Assembly (NCBI GenBank): GCA_003567055.1
Contig: PXAW01000460.1
Coordinates: 1-9,738, forward strand
Origin: Hyphomicrobiales bacterium
GTDB lineage: Bacteria > Pseudomonadota > Alphaproteobacteria > Rhizobiales > Beijerinckiaceae
DNA: 9,738 bases
Reading direction: 5' to 3'
Positions 1-7,392 of this stretch are shown piece after piece. The notes beneath the pieces were generated by a model. That model was not told the DNA's origin and made no database searches. It saw only the letters and a program-made list of their open reading frames with translations. Positions within the stretch are counted from its first letter, which is position 1. Each line of letters opens with the position of its first letter. The translations under genes and the position numbers were made by a program.

Positions 1-86
1 CCGAAATAGACCGCCATCCGCAACAGGATGAACGGCATCGTCCGCATCAGCAGACTGATTGTTCGACCGATGGAAAAATCCCACAT
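1..86 (-). CDS. Membrane protein, N-terminal fragment (runs off window)
   Basis: This is the 5' end of a gene whose remainder lies beyond base 1; 28 codons are visible. The peptide begins MWDFSIGRTISLLMRT and continues into a hydrophobic stretch (MPFILLRMAVYF), which suggests a first membrane segment preceded by a short amphipathic start. The ATG at 86-84 is preceded by a good Shine-Dalgarno (GAGGGAG, 7 nt spacer), and this decides the start. It lies 88 nt downstream of the second fluoride-channel gene on the same strand, with no convincing terminator between, so it may belong to the same transcript. I do not recognise the family from this fragment and assign no function. Confidence 0.6.
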   Translation of the reverse strand, partial: MWDFSIGRTISLLMRTMPFILLRMAVYF

Positions 87-174
87 CGCCCGTCTCCCTC
101 TTCACTCGCGATTCGCAAGGCTTAGCAGCGACGGAGCGGGCGCGCCCCGTTCGATTGGAGGGGACGACCCCGCT

Positions 175-615
175 TCATGATCGGGAGCGTATCCGGCGGC
201 CGAGGCGCATGCCGAGCGCGACGGCGCCGAGCCAGACGATCAGCGAGAGCAGGAGATGACCGCCGGCCAGGGCGAAGGCGCCGGTCTCGATGAAATAGAG
301 CAGTTCGAAGGAGAAGATCGAGAAGGTGGTGAACCCGCCGCAAAAGCCGGCGACGAGGAATTGCCGGCGTGCCGGCGTCGCTCCGAATTGCCCGTCGCGC
401 AACATCAACGCGGCGACGACGCCGATCAGGAACGAGCCGAGCGCATTTGCCGCGAAGGTGCCGATCGGCAGCCCCGCCTCCGGCCAGAGCGCGATCGTGG
501 CAAGGCCGAGGAGATGGCGGGCGCAGGCGCCGAGCGCGCCGCCGAGGGCGACGGGAAGGAGCGTCGCCGCAGATCCCGATCGCTCAGCCTTGCCGCTGCT
601 CGCACCCTGCGCCAT
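175..615 (-). CDS. crcB: Fluoride ion channel subunit CrcB/FluC (second of a tandem pair)
   Basis: A 146-residue, four-helix inner-membrane protein of the CrcB/FluC family, which exports fluoride passively as dual-topology or paired antiparallel dimers. The visible family signatures are GGALGACAR (25-33) in helix 1, FAANALGSFLIG with the pore asparagine N57, and GFCGGFTTFSIFSF (90-103). The last carries the glycine-rich break that holds the central sodium and the two box phenylalanines (F98, F101). The N-terminus, the loop between helices 2 and 3 (R73, R83, R84) and the C-terminus (RLGRRIRSRS) are all basic, which predicts both ends in the cytoplasm. The start is the ATG at 615-613, overlapping the stop of the upstream paralogue as TGATG, the usual sign of translational coupling. 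A longer frame from 717 would run 102 nt into that paralogue and adds only unconserved sequence. The first 18 residues precede helix 1 and are poorly conserved in kind. Confidence 0.9.
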   Translation of the reverse strand: MAQGASSGKAERSGSAATLLPVALGGALGACARHLLGLATIALWPEAGLPIGTFAANALGSFLIGVVAALMLRDGQFGATPARRQFLVAGFCGGFTTFSIFSFELLYFIETGAFALAGGHLLLSLIVWLGAVALGMRLGRRIRSRS

Positions 616-1028
616 CAGGCAACCCCCATGAGGGTCGAAACCGCCTTCGATGCCACGAAGACGGCTGCCAGGCACAGCACCACCGAGCCCAGCACATTCC
701 CGATTGCGGCCCGCCAAGACCCCTCCTCCATCAGCGCGAAGGTCTGGAGCGAAAACGAGGAGACGGTCGTGTAGCTGCCCACCAGCCCGACGACCAGCAG
801 CGCGACGCCCGGCGAACCGGATCCCGAGACCACGACCCCCTCGAATCCCGCGAGAAGCGGCAACAGCGCACCGATCAGCAGCGCACCGCTTACATTCACG
901 ACGAGGGTGCCCCAGGGGAACGAATCACCCAGCCCGGAAGTGACAGCCTGCGCGACGAGCACGCGCGCGACACTGCCGAGCGCACCGCCGAGCGCGACGA
1001 GCGCCAGAGTCGTGAGCCCCTCCCCCAT
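615..1028 (-). CDS. crcB: Fluoride ion channel subunit CrcB/FluC (first of a tandem pair)
   Basis: A 137-residue, four-helix FluC-family protein. It keeps the helix-1 motif GGALGSVAR (14-22), the pore asparagine in NVSGALLIG (N45), and a version of the central break, GLVGSYTTVSSFS (81-93). Here the first box phenylalanine is replaced by V89 while F92 is kept, unlike its neighbour. It has few basic residues on the N-terminal, loop 2-3 or C-terminal side (essentially only K128), so its topology may be opposite to that of the second subunit. The ATG at 1028-1026 lies 12 nt after the stop of the glycosyltransferase gene, behind a weak GGCGGGAAG ribosome site. It is therefore probably read from the same mRNA. 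The family assignment is firm; the claim that the two proteins form a hetero-oligomer is inferred. Confidence 0.88.
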   Translation of the reverse strand: MGEGLTTLALVALGGALGSVARVLVAQAVTSGLGDSFPWGTLVVNVSGALLIGALLPLLAGFEGVVVSGSGSPGVALLVVGLVGSYTTVSSFSLQTFALMEEGSWRAAIGNVLGSVVLCLAAVFVASKAVSTLMGVA

Positions 1029-1040
1029 CTTCCCGCCGGC

Positions 1041-2189
1041 TCAGGCCTTGGCCGCGAACGGCATCGGCCCGCGTGTATCACGATGCGCATCGCGCTGGGC
1101 GAGGCCATGGGAGAGCACGTGGCCGTAGAATTCCCGCGCACTCGCGCTCCAGTCGAAATTCTCGGCATGGGCGCGGCAGAGTGCAGGATCGATCGCCTGC
1201 GCGGCGAGGATGGCATGGCGCAGATCCCAATCCATCACCCCGGCACCGGAATCGCCGAGCACATCGAGCGGACCGGGCACCGGATAGGCCGCGACGGGGA
1301 CGCCCGAGGCGAGTGCTTCGAGCATGACGATGCCGAACGTATCCGTGAGACTGGGGAAGACGAAGACATCGGCGCTGCGATAAATCTCCGCGAGCGGCTC
1401 GCCGGTGAGCTTGCCGAGGAAGCGCGCGGAGGGGTCGATCGCTTCGAGCCGCGCGCGGTCGGGCCCGTCACCGACGACGATCTTCTGGCCGGGCAGGTCG
1501 AGCGCGAGGAAAGCTTCCAGATTCTTCTCGACCGCAAGCCGCGCGACCGTGAGATAGATCGGCGGTGCACCCTCGGGCCGCTTGCGCGCGCGCGGGCGGA
1601 ACTGGGCGCAATCGACCCCCTTCTGCCAGAGCACCAGATTGTCGAAACCCTTCGCCGCGAGTTCGTCGAGCATGGTCTGCGTGCCGACCATGACGCAATC
1701 GGCGGGGGCGTGGAACCAGCGCAGCATGCGGTAGAGCGGGCGCTCGGAGAGCGGAAAGCGCGCTGCGGCATATTCCGGGAAGCGGGTATGCAGCCCGGTG
1801 GAGAAACCCAGCCCGCGCGCGAGGCAGTAGCGACGCGCCATCAGGCCGATCGGCCCCTCGGTGGCGATATGAATGTATTGCGGCCGCGCCTGCGCGATGA
1901 AACGCGCGATGCGCGAGGGGCGCGGCAGGGCGAGGCGGATTTCAGGATAGGTCGGCATCGGCACGCTGCGGAAGGCGCCCGGCTCCAGCACGCTCGTCTC
2001 GAAGCCGAAATCAGCAGCGCGGGCGACCATGTGTTCGATGGAGCGCACGACCCCGTTCACCTGCGGATGCCAGGCATCCGTGGCGATCAGCAGCCGGCGC
2101 GCCGGCAATGCACCACGATGCGTGCCGCCGCGCCCGGACGTCCCGGCGGATACTGATTGCGAGACGATCCCTTCATCCGTCACCGACAC
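1041..2189 (-). CDS. GT4-family (GT-B fold) glycosyltransferase
   Basis: A 382-residue retaining glycosyltransferase of family GT4, cytosolic or bound to the inner face of the membrane (no transmembrane helix seen). Residues 1-30 are an unconserved tail. The N-terminal Rossmann domain starts at RRLLIATDAWHPQVNGVVRS (31-50) and holds LHTRFPEY (133-140). The C-terminal donor domain has KGVD (190-193), VARLAVEKN (215-223), VGDGP (239-243) and the E-x7-E region, here D283-x7-E291 within TDTFGIVMLEALASGVP. This form is typical of the lipid- or phosphatidylinositol-mannosyltransferase-like and diacylglycerol-glycosyltransferase branches. The acceptor cannot be read from sequence; a membrane lipid is one possibility, and GT4 glucuronosyl-diacylglycerol synthases are known in Agrobacterium. 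The start is GTG, chosen because an excellent AGGAGG lies 9-10 nt upstream. It heads a probable operon with two fluoride-channel genes. Confidence 0.85.
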   Translation of the reverse strand: MSVTDEGIVSQSVSAGTSGRGGTHRGALPARRLLIATDAWHPQVNGVVRSIEHMVARAADFGFETSVLEPGAFRSVPMPTYPEIRLALPRPSRIARFIAQARPQYIHIATEGPIGLMARRYCLARGLGFSTGLHTRFPEYAAARFPLSERPLYRMLRWFHAPADCVMVGTQTMLDELAAKGFDNLVLWQKGVDCAQFRPRARKRPEGAPPIYLTVARLAVEKNLEAFLALDLPGQKIVVGDGPDRARLEAIDPSARFLGKLTGEPLAEIYRSADVFVFPSLTDTFGIVMLEALASGVPVAAYPVPGPLDVLGDSGAGVMDWDLRHAILAAQAIDPALCRAHAENFDWSASAREFYGHVLSHGLAQRDAHRDTRGPMPFAAKA

Positions 2190-2198
2190 GCCCCGAAA

Positions 2199-2205
2199 CC
2201 TCCTC
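2199..2205 (-). promoter_or_regulatory. Strong ribosome binding site fixing the GTG start
   Basis: On the minus strand the sequence reads GAGGAGG, then TTTCGGGGC, then GTG. The near-perfect anti-16S match and normal spacing justify the GTG start of the glycosyltransferase over any internal ATG. Confidence 0.75.
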
Positions 2206-2385
2206 GTCAGTGCCTCGTGCCACAGTTCAAGTCAGACAGATTCTGTAGCGCAAAGAAAGCGGAATCGGGGCAACGGTTGTGGAATTTCACATTATGACGC
2301 AGCCGGATGCCGGCAAAACAGGCCACATGCCCAGGGAGCATCCGACCACCTGCCCGGTTTTGCGGCGAGCACGCTTCCCGCCACT

Positions 2386-2397
2386 GACAGCGCTGTC
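2386..2397. repeat. 12-bp perfect palindrome downstream of phaR
   Basis: GACAGCGCTGTC is a perfect palindrome 11 nt beyond the phaR stop codon. No T-run follows it on the minus strand, so it is not a standard intrinsic terminator. It could be a protein-binding site or chance. The rest of the 219-nt gap to the glycosyltransferase (2190-2408) also holds a 7-bp inverted repeat, CGGATGC at 2304-2310 and GCATCCG at 2338-2344, but no clear promoter. Confidence 0.35.
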
Positions 2398-2408
2398 GCC
2401 TGACCGCG

Positions 2409-2990
2409 TTACTTCTTGGCCAGCTCGTTGAGCCGGGCCTGCATCTCGGCCATCTGGGCTTTCAGGCTGTCGATATCGGCCTCCGCCCCCGCCCCGGATT
2501 CGCCGTCGGAATCGCCCTTCCCGGCGCCCCCCTTGTTGGCGAAGGGCGTGAACACCTTCATTGCCTCGGTGAACATCTGCATATTGTTGCGCACCTGCTC
2601 ATCGAGCGCCATGAAGGCCTTCGGCCCGAACGTCTCGCTCATCTGCGCGCGGATCTTCTCCTGCTCGCGGGTGAACAGCGACATGGAATGCTCGAGATAG
2701 CTCGGCACCATGGCCTGCATGCTGTCCCCGTAGAAGCGGATCAGCTGGCGCAGAAACGTAACCGGAAGAAGGTTCTGGCCGCCTTCCTTGTTTTCCTGCT
2801 CGAAGATGATCTGGGTCAGCACCGAGCGGGTGATGTCCTCGCCGGATTTGGCGTCGTAGACGAGGAAATCCTCGCCCGCCTTCACCATTGTGCCGAGGTC
2901 TTCCAGCGTCACATAGGTCGAGGCGCCGGTATGGTAGAGCCGGCGATTGGCGTATTTCTTGATGATGATGGGCTGCTTTTCCGTCGCCAT
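2409..2990 (-). CDS. phaR: Polyhydroxyalkanoate synthesis regulator PhaR
   Basis: A 193-residue cytoplasmic DNA-binding regulator that senses PHA granules. In well-studied species it represses phasin and its own gene until it is titrated onto nascent polymer. Residues 8-65 are the PHB/PHA accumulation regulator DNA-binding domain, with KKYANRRLYHTGASTYVTL, DFLVYDAKSGEDITR and LTQIIFEQE all clearly visible. Residues 74-115 are the second domain (LLPVTFLRQLIRFYGDSMQ, then VPSYLEHSM). After a Gly/Asp/Glu-rich linker (about 153-172) comes a short C-terminal coiled coil (LKAQMAEMQARLNEL), probably for oligomerisation. Length fits the family. The ATG at 2990 has only a weak AGAGA-type ribosome site. 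No phaA, phaB or phasin gene is present here; its neighbours are the divergent ettA and, downstream, the glycosyltransferase operon. Autoregulation is expected from the family but not shown here. Confidence 0.95.
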   Translation of the reverse strand: MATEKQPIIIKKYANRRLYHTGASTYVTLEDLGTMVKAGEDFLVYDAKSGEDITRSVLTQIIFEQENKEGGQNLLPVTFLRQLIRFYGDSMQAMVPSYLEHSMSLFTREQEKIRAQMSETFGPKAFMALDEQVRNNMQMFTEAMKVFTPFANKGGAGKGDSDGESGAGAEADIDSLKAQMAEMQARLNELAKK

Positions 2991-3088
2991 GGCGTTGTCA
3001 CGTCTCTTTACTCACGGCACGACACCGGCTCACCGGAAACGTCGGCGCAGGACAATCTCCCTTGAACCTTAAGCACTTCGCGGCGCCG

Positions 3089-3107
3089 CGCAAACATGAA
3101 TTTTGCG
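3089..3107. promoter_or_regulatory. Inverted repeat in the phaR-ettA divergent region (possible operator)
   Basis: CGCAAA, 7 nt, TTTGCG forms a dyad in the 260-bp region between the divergent phaR and ettA starts. It abuts a 12-bp palindrome, CGCGGCGCCGCG, at 3079-3090. A dyad placed between a regulator gene and its divergent neighbour is a natural candidate for an autoregulatory site. Binding by PhaR is a guess only. Confidence 0.3.
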
Positions 3108-3180
3108 AAAAACACGTTGTCGCGCCGTGCAAAGAGCGAATTCGGGGTCGAGGGGGCGCCTCGGGCAGGCCCGAACCTGC

Positions 3181-3209
3181 TTGTGACCACGCGCTCACCC
3201 TGCTATCCC
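3181..3209 (+). promoter_or_regulatory. Candidate sigma-70 promoter for ettA
   Basis: TTGTGA (3181-3186), 17 nt, TATCCC (3204-3209) gives a partial match to a housekeeping promoter with ideal spacing. Initiation would fall about 35 nt before the GTG start of ettA. The -10 element is weak, so this is tentative. Confidence 0.3.
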
Positions 3210-3250
3210 GTGCCACAGATTTTCATACAGCTTGCGATGGGACGAAGCTC

Positions 3251-4903
<1,653 letters not shown>

Positions 4904-4927
4904 GCGGATACCGGTCGTGAAATGCAA

Positions 4928-4952
4928 AACGGGCGCCGCGAAGGCGCCCGTT
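4928..4952. terminator. Bidirectional intrinsic terminator between ettA and cheZ-like gene
   Basis: AACGGGCGCC, loop GCGAA, GGCGCCCGTT is a perfect 10-bp GC-rich stem between two converging genes. On the minus strand the stem runs directly into TTTT, a proper terminator for the cheZ-like gene. On the plus strand it is followed by CTCGTTTC, a weaker U-tract for ettA. Confidence 0.8.
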
Positions 4953-4989
4953 CTCGTTTCAGGGTCGCGTGCCGGTACGCACGGCCATC

Positions 4990-5769
4990 TCAGTCGAACA
5001 GCGCGTCGATATCGCCCTGATCGACGTGGCCGTCATCCTCGTCGAGCTTGGGCCCGTTCAACAGGCTCTTCTCGTCATCGAGGGCCGGGAGGCCGTCAGG
5101 ATGCGTATCGGCGATTTCCTTGAAGGCTTCCAGCCCGCCCCAGACGCCGATCATCTTGTCGAGGCGCTCCTCGACGAATTTCAGCACGTTGACGATCTTC
5201 GAGATGCGCTGACCCGTGAGATCCTGGAAGTTGCAGGCCTCATACATGCTGATCACGCGGTCGAGGATCGCGCCGACATGGTCGTTGTTGCCGCTATCCA
5301 TGCCGGATGCGCGCAGCATGTTGGCTTCCGCCTCGATATCTTCGAGCCCCGACAGGATCGAGCTCGTCGCCGTCTCCGTGGCTCCGACGACGGCATCGAG
5401 CTCGCCGGCGACGCGGCGCATGCCCTTGCCCTCCTCCTCGGAGCGGTAGAGCGAGGCGATCTCGCGCTTGGTCTGGGTGATGGCAAGCTTCATCGCGTCG
5501 AGTTCGCCGCGCAGCTCGTAGACCTCCGCGATCTCGCGGCGATAGGCCTCGACCACATCGGCGGAATTGCGCAGCGCCGGGTCCATGTAGCGCTTGATCT
5601 CTTCGAGCGCAGTCATGATCTGCTCGAAGCGCGGATCGTTGGCGGCAGCCTCGCCGGCGACGGGCGCTGCGGAAGCGACCGGGGTCACGGGTATCTCGAT
5701 CGGCTGAAAAAAGCGCGGATCGTGGCCGAGGGTTTCTTCGATGCGATAGCGTTTATGGGCAAGTGACAT
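4990..5769 (-). CDS. cheZ: CheZ-type CheY-P phosphatase
   Basis: A 259-residue cytoplasmic, mostly helical protein of the CheZ phosphatase family, which dephosphorylates CheY-P and ends the motor-switching signal. The diagnostic block is CNFQDLTGQRISKIVNVL (179-196). It aligns with the E. coli CheZ active site, so D183 and Q187 correspond to D143 and the catalytic Q147. A long helical hairpin (about 45-215) precedes and includes it. The acidic C-terminal tail ends in QGDIDALFD and resembles the CheY-binding C-terminal peptide of CheZ, joined by a flexible Asp/Glu-rich linker. The start is taken at MSLAHKRYRIEET because AAGGGA lies about 12 nt upstream and the KRYRIE segment is usually near the start in alphaproteobacterial homologues. 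An in-frame ATG at 5811 would add 14 residues without a ribosome site. No other che or fli gene adjoins it. Confidence 0.8.
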   Translation of the reverse strand: MSLAHKRYRIEETLGHDPRFFQPIEIPVTPVASAAPVAGEAAANDPRFEQIMTALEEIKRYMDPALRNSADVVEAYRREIAEVYELRGELDAMKLAITQTKREIASLYRSEEEGKGMRRVAGELDAVVGATETATSSILSGLEDIEAEANMLRASGMDSGNNDHVGAILDRVISMYEACNFQDLTGQRISKIVNVLKFVEERLDKMIGVWGGLEAFKEIADTHPDGLPALDDEKSLLNGPKLDEDDGHVDQGDIDALFD

Positions 5770-6119
5770 GGCGCGCCGTCGATCCCTTTCTGGAAGTGTC
5801 CCGATATCCATGACGGCAATTCATTAGAATAACGTGAACGCGCGCAATACCACCGAACCAACAAGCATTCTGATCGTTCAGAGTTGATTCACCGTACTTT
5901 CCCATTTCTGATTCACCAATATCAGTAAAACCATCGCCTCGACATGATTTCGCGCGGCAATTGCGCCCGGTCGAAAGAATTCTTCAAAACGGATCTGCGA
6001 TTACAGGCTGTATCGACGACGGGCCGCACAAGAACGACCCGCGCGTGACCAACCGCGCTCGCGGCGCAAGCCGGCGAGACCGATCGATCCGAGGCGTCCG
6101 ACACCAAGAGGTCAATTGC
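5770..6119. promoter_or_regulatory. 350-nt divergent intergenic region with no gene
   Basis: This gap separates the cheZ-like gene (minus) and the L,D-transpeptidase (plus), so it should hold both promoters; I see no strong -35/-10 pair on either strand. It is more AT-rich than its neighbours between about 5812 and 5950. Visible elements are a direct repeat, TGATTCACC, at 5885-5893 and 5909-5917 (24-nt period), each containing a GANTC site; a dyad TCTGA-TCGT-TCAGA at 5869-5882; and a palindrome AAGAATTCTT at 5975-5984. No supported coding region or RNA gene was found. Confidence 0.5.
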
Positions 6120-7157
6120 ATGAAACTGACAGGCTTTACGGCTCTGACCGCCTTCGCGGCGGCCTGCCTCATCGTTCCCGCGAGCGGGATCGGTGGCGGC
6201 GGTGAGGCGTCGGCGCAAAGCCGCGCCGCCTATAATCAACCTCCGGGAGCACATCAGCAGCAGGCCCGCCAGCCCAATCTCGGCGGCGGCTTCCTCGAAA
6301 TGCTGATCACCGGGCGTGACCCGACACCGCGCACGCATGCGGCACCACGCACCCATGCCGCGCCACCGCCCCAGCAGGCGCAACGTCGCCAGGCGGCTCC
6401 GCAACAAACGCGCGCGCAGGCACCGCGACAAGCGCAGGCACCTGCCCGCACGGCGCCGCAAACGCGTAACAATGCCCAGACCGCTGCCCCGCAGCGTCCG
6501 CAGCAGGCCCGGCCGGCGCCCCGCGCACTGCCGGCGAATGACGCCATGCCCGCGCGGGTCATTTCCGCCCGCACGCCTCCGACCGTGCGCCATCAGAATG
6601 CGACCGCCCGCAGCGCCGCGCCGCAAGCCGCAGCGCGTGCAGGCAACCGTCAGGTCGCATCCCTCCAGGCGAGCGCACCCGCGCCGCGCGCCAATCCGCG
6701 CAGCACGCCCGTCGCCGAGCGCTTCCGCCGCACGACGGTCGATTACAGCGGTCCGTACGGGCCCGGTACGATCGTGGTCGATACGTCGAGCCGCTTCCTC
6801 TATCTCGTCCAGCCGGGCGGCAAGGCTATCCGCTACGGCGTCGGCGTGGGTCGCGAGGGCTTCTCATGGCGTGGCACCGAGACCGTCACCCGCAAGGCGC
6901 AGTGGCCGGACTGGCGTCCGCCGGAATCCATGCGTCGCCGGCAGCCGGAACTGCCGCGCTTCATGGCCGGGGGCCCGGACAATCCGCTCGGCGCTCGCGC
7001 GCTCTATCTCGGCAACACGCTCTACCGCATCCACGGCACCAATGAGCCCCATACGATCGGCCAGGCCATGTCCTCGGGTTGTATCCGGATGATGAACGAG
7101 GATGTGAAGGATCTTTACGAACGCGTCCGCGTCGGCGCCCGTGTGGTAGTGAGGTAG
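6120..7157 (+). CDS. Exported L,D-transpeptidase (YkuD/ErfK family) with long Pro/Ala/Gln/Arg-rich linker
   Basis: A 345-residue periplasmic enzyme expected to make 3-3 peptidoglycan cross-links or attach proteins to peptidoglycan. Residues 1-32 form a Sec signal peptide (basic MKL, hydrophobic core, likely cleavage after A30-S31-A32). The cysteine at 16 does not sit in a good lipobox. Residues 35 to about 200 are low-complexity, rich in Ala, Pro, Gln and Arg, with a tandem RTHAAP pair at 71-82. They are probably a flexible, basic tether across the periplasm. The YkuD catalytic domain spans about 214-345, with [13 protein letters not shown] at its start, YRIHGTN (H305) and [13 protein letters not shown] carrying nucleophile C321. 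The residue before the Gly-Cys is Ser rather than His, a common alphaproteobacterial variant. No separate peptidoglycan-binding domain is seen. The ATG at 6120 has AGAGG 8 nt upstream; an open extension to TTG 5961 has no such support. A strong terminator follows, so it is probably a single-gene unit. Confidence 0.88.
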   Translation: MKLTGFTALTAFAAACLIVPASGIGGGGEASAQSRAAYNQPPGAHQQQARQPNLGGGFLEMLITGRDPTPRTHAAPRTHAAPPPQQAQRRQAAPQQTRAQAPRQAQAPARTAPQTRNNAQTAAPQRPQQARPAPRALPANDAMPARVISARTPPTVRHQNATARSAAPQAAARAGNRQVASLQASAPAPRANPRSTPVAERFRRTTVDYSGPYGPGTIVVDTSSRFLYLVQPGGKAIRYGVGVGREGFSWRGTETVTRKAQWPDWRPPESMRRRQPELPRFMAGGPDNPLGARALYLGNTLYRIHGTNEPHTIGQAMSSGCIRMMNEDVKDLYERVRVGARVVVR

Positions 7158-7193
7158 ACCGCATCGCACAATCATAAGTAGAGAAACGGATAA

Positions 7194-7229
7194 CGAAAAC
7201 CGGCCTTCGCGCCGGTTTTCGCATTTTTT
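7194..7229 (+). terminator. Intrinsic terminator after the L,D-transpeptidase gene
   Basis: CGAAAACCGGC, loop CTTCGC, GCCGGTTTTCG is a perfect 11-bp stem followed by CA and six T residues, 36 nt beyond the stop codon. This is a textbook rho-independent terminator on the plus strand and isolates the next gene transcriptionally. Confidence 0.9.
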
Positions 7230-7303
7230 GCCCGATTACGCGATCCTGATTACCATTTATGAAGGTATTTTAAGAAAACTGCGTCCATGCATAGCCTGCC
7301 AAA

Positions 7304-7320
7304 CGGCTTTCGGGTTGCAA
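7304..7320 (+). promoter_or_regulatory. Possible sigma-54-type promoter upstream of the chemoreceptor gene
   Basis: CGGCTTTCGGGTTGCAA has GG (7305-7306) and GC (7317-7318) exactly 10 nt apart, with a complete TTGCAA -12 element. The -24 element is imperfect (CGGCTT instead of TGGCAC). It lies 73 nt before the proposed ATG. A perfect palindrome, CAGACCGGTCTG, follows at 7351-7362. No clear sigma-70 alternative was seen. Confidence 0.28.
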
Positions 7321-7392
7321 GAATGTGCTGCGGTCGGGATCCTTGGGAACCAGACCGGTCTGCGTGACGAGAACGATATTCAGGAGCTGCTC

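Noticed and set aside
138..171. Terminator after the second crcB (palindrome GGGCGCGCCC and stem GGGG-ACGA-CCCC)
   Set aside because: Stems are short, the palindrome has no loop and there is no T-run on the minus strand; not convincing as a terminator.
369..2156. Long plus-strand open frame (595 codons) opposite the glycosyltransferase and fluoride channels
   Set aside because: Arg/Ala/Glu/His-rich translation with no domain signature, lying wholly antisense to three well-supported genes; typical shadow frame of high-GC coding sequence.
2190..2408. Fluoride riboswitch upstream of the glycosyltransferase-crcB operon
   Set aside because: I looked for the conserved GATGG-containing core and pseudoknot on the minus strand and did not find it; a covariance search would settle this.
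3062..3250. N-terminal extension of EttA by 63 codons
   Set aside because: Unconserved sequence lying in the divergent promoter region; the GTG at 3251 gives the standard EttA N-terminus.
7228..7392. N-terminal extension of the chemoreceptor from a TTG
   Set aside because: The start would sit inside the T-run of the preceding terminator; the ATG at 7393 has a proper Shine-Dalgarno and places the first membrane helix near the N-terminus.
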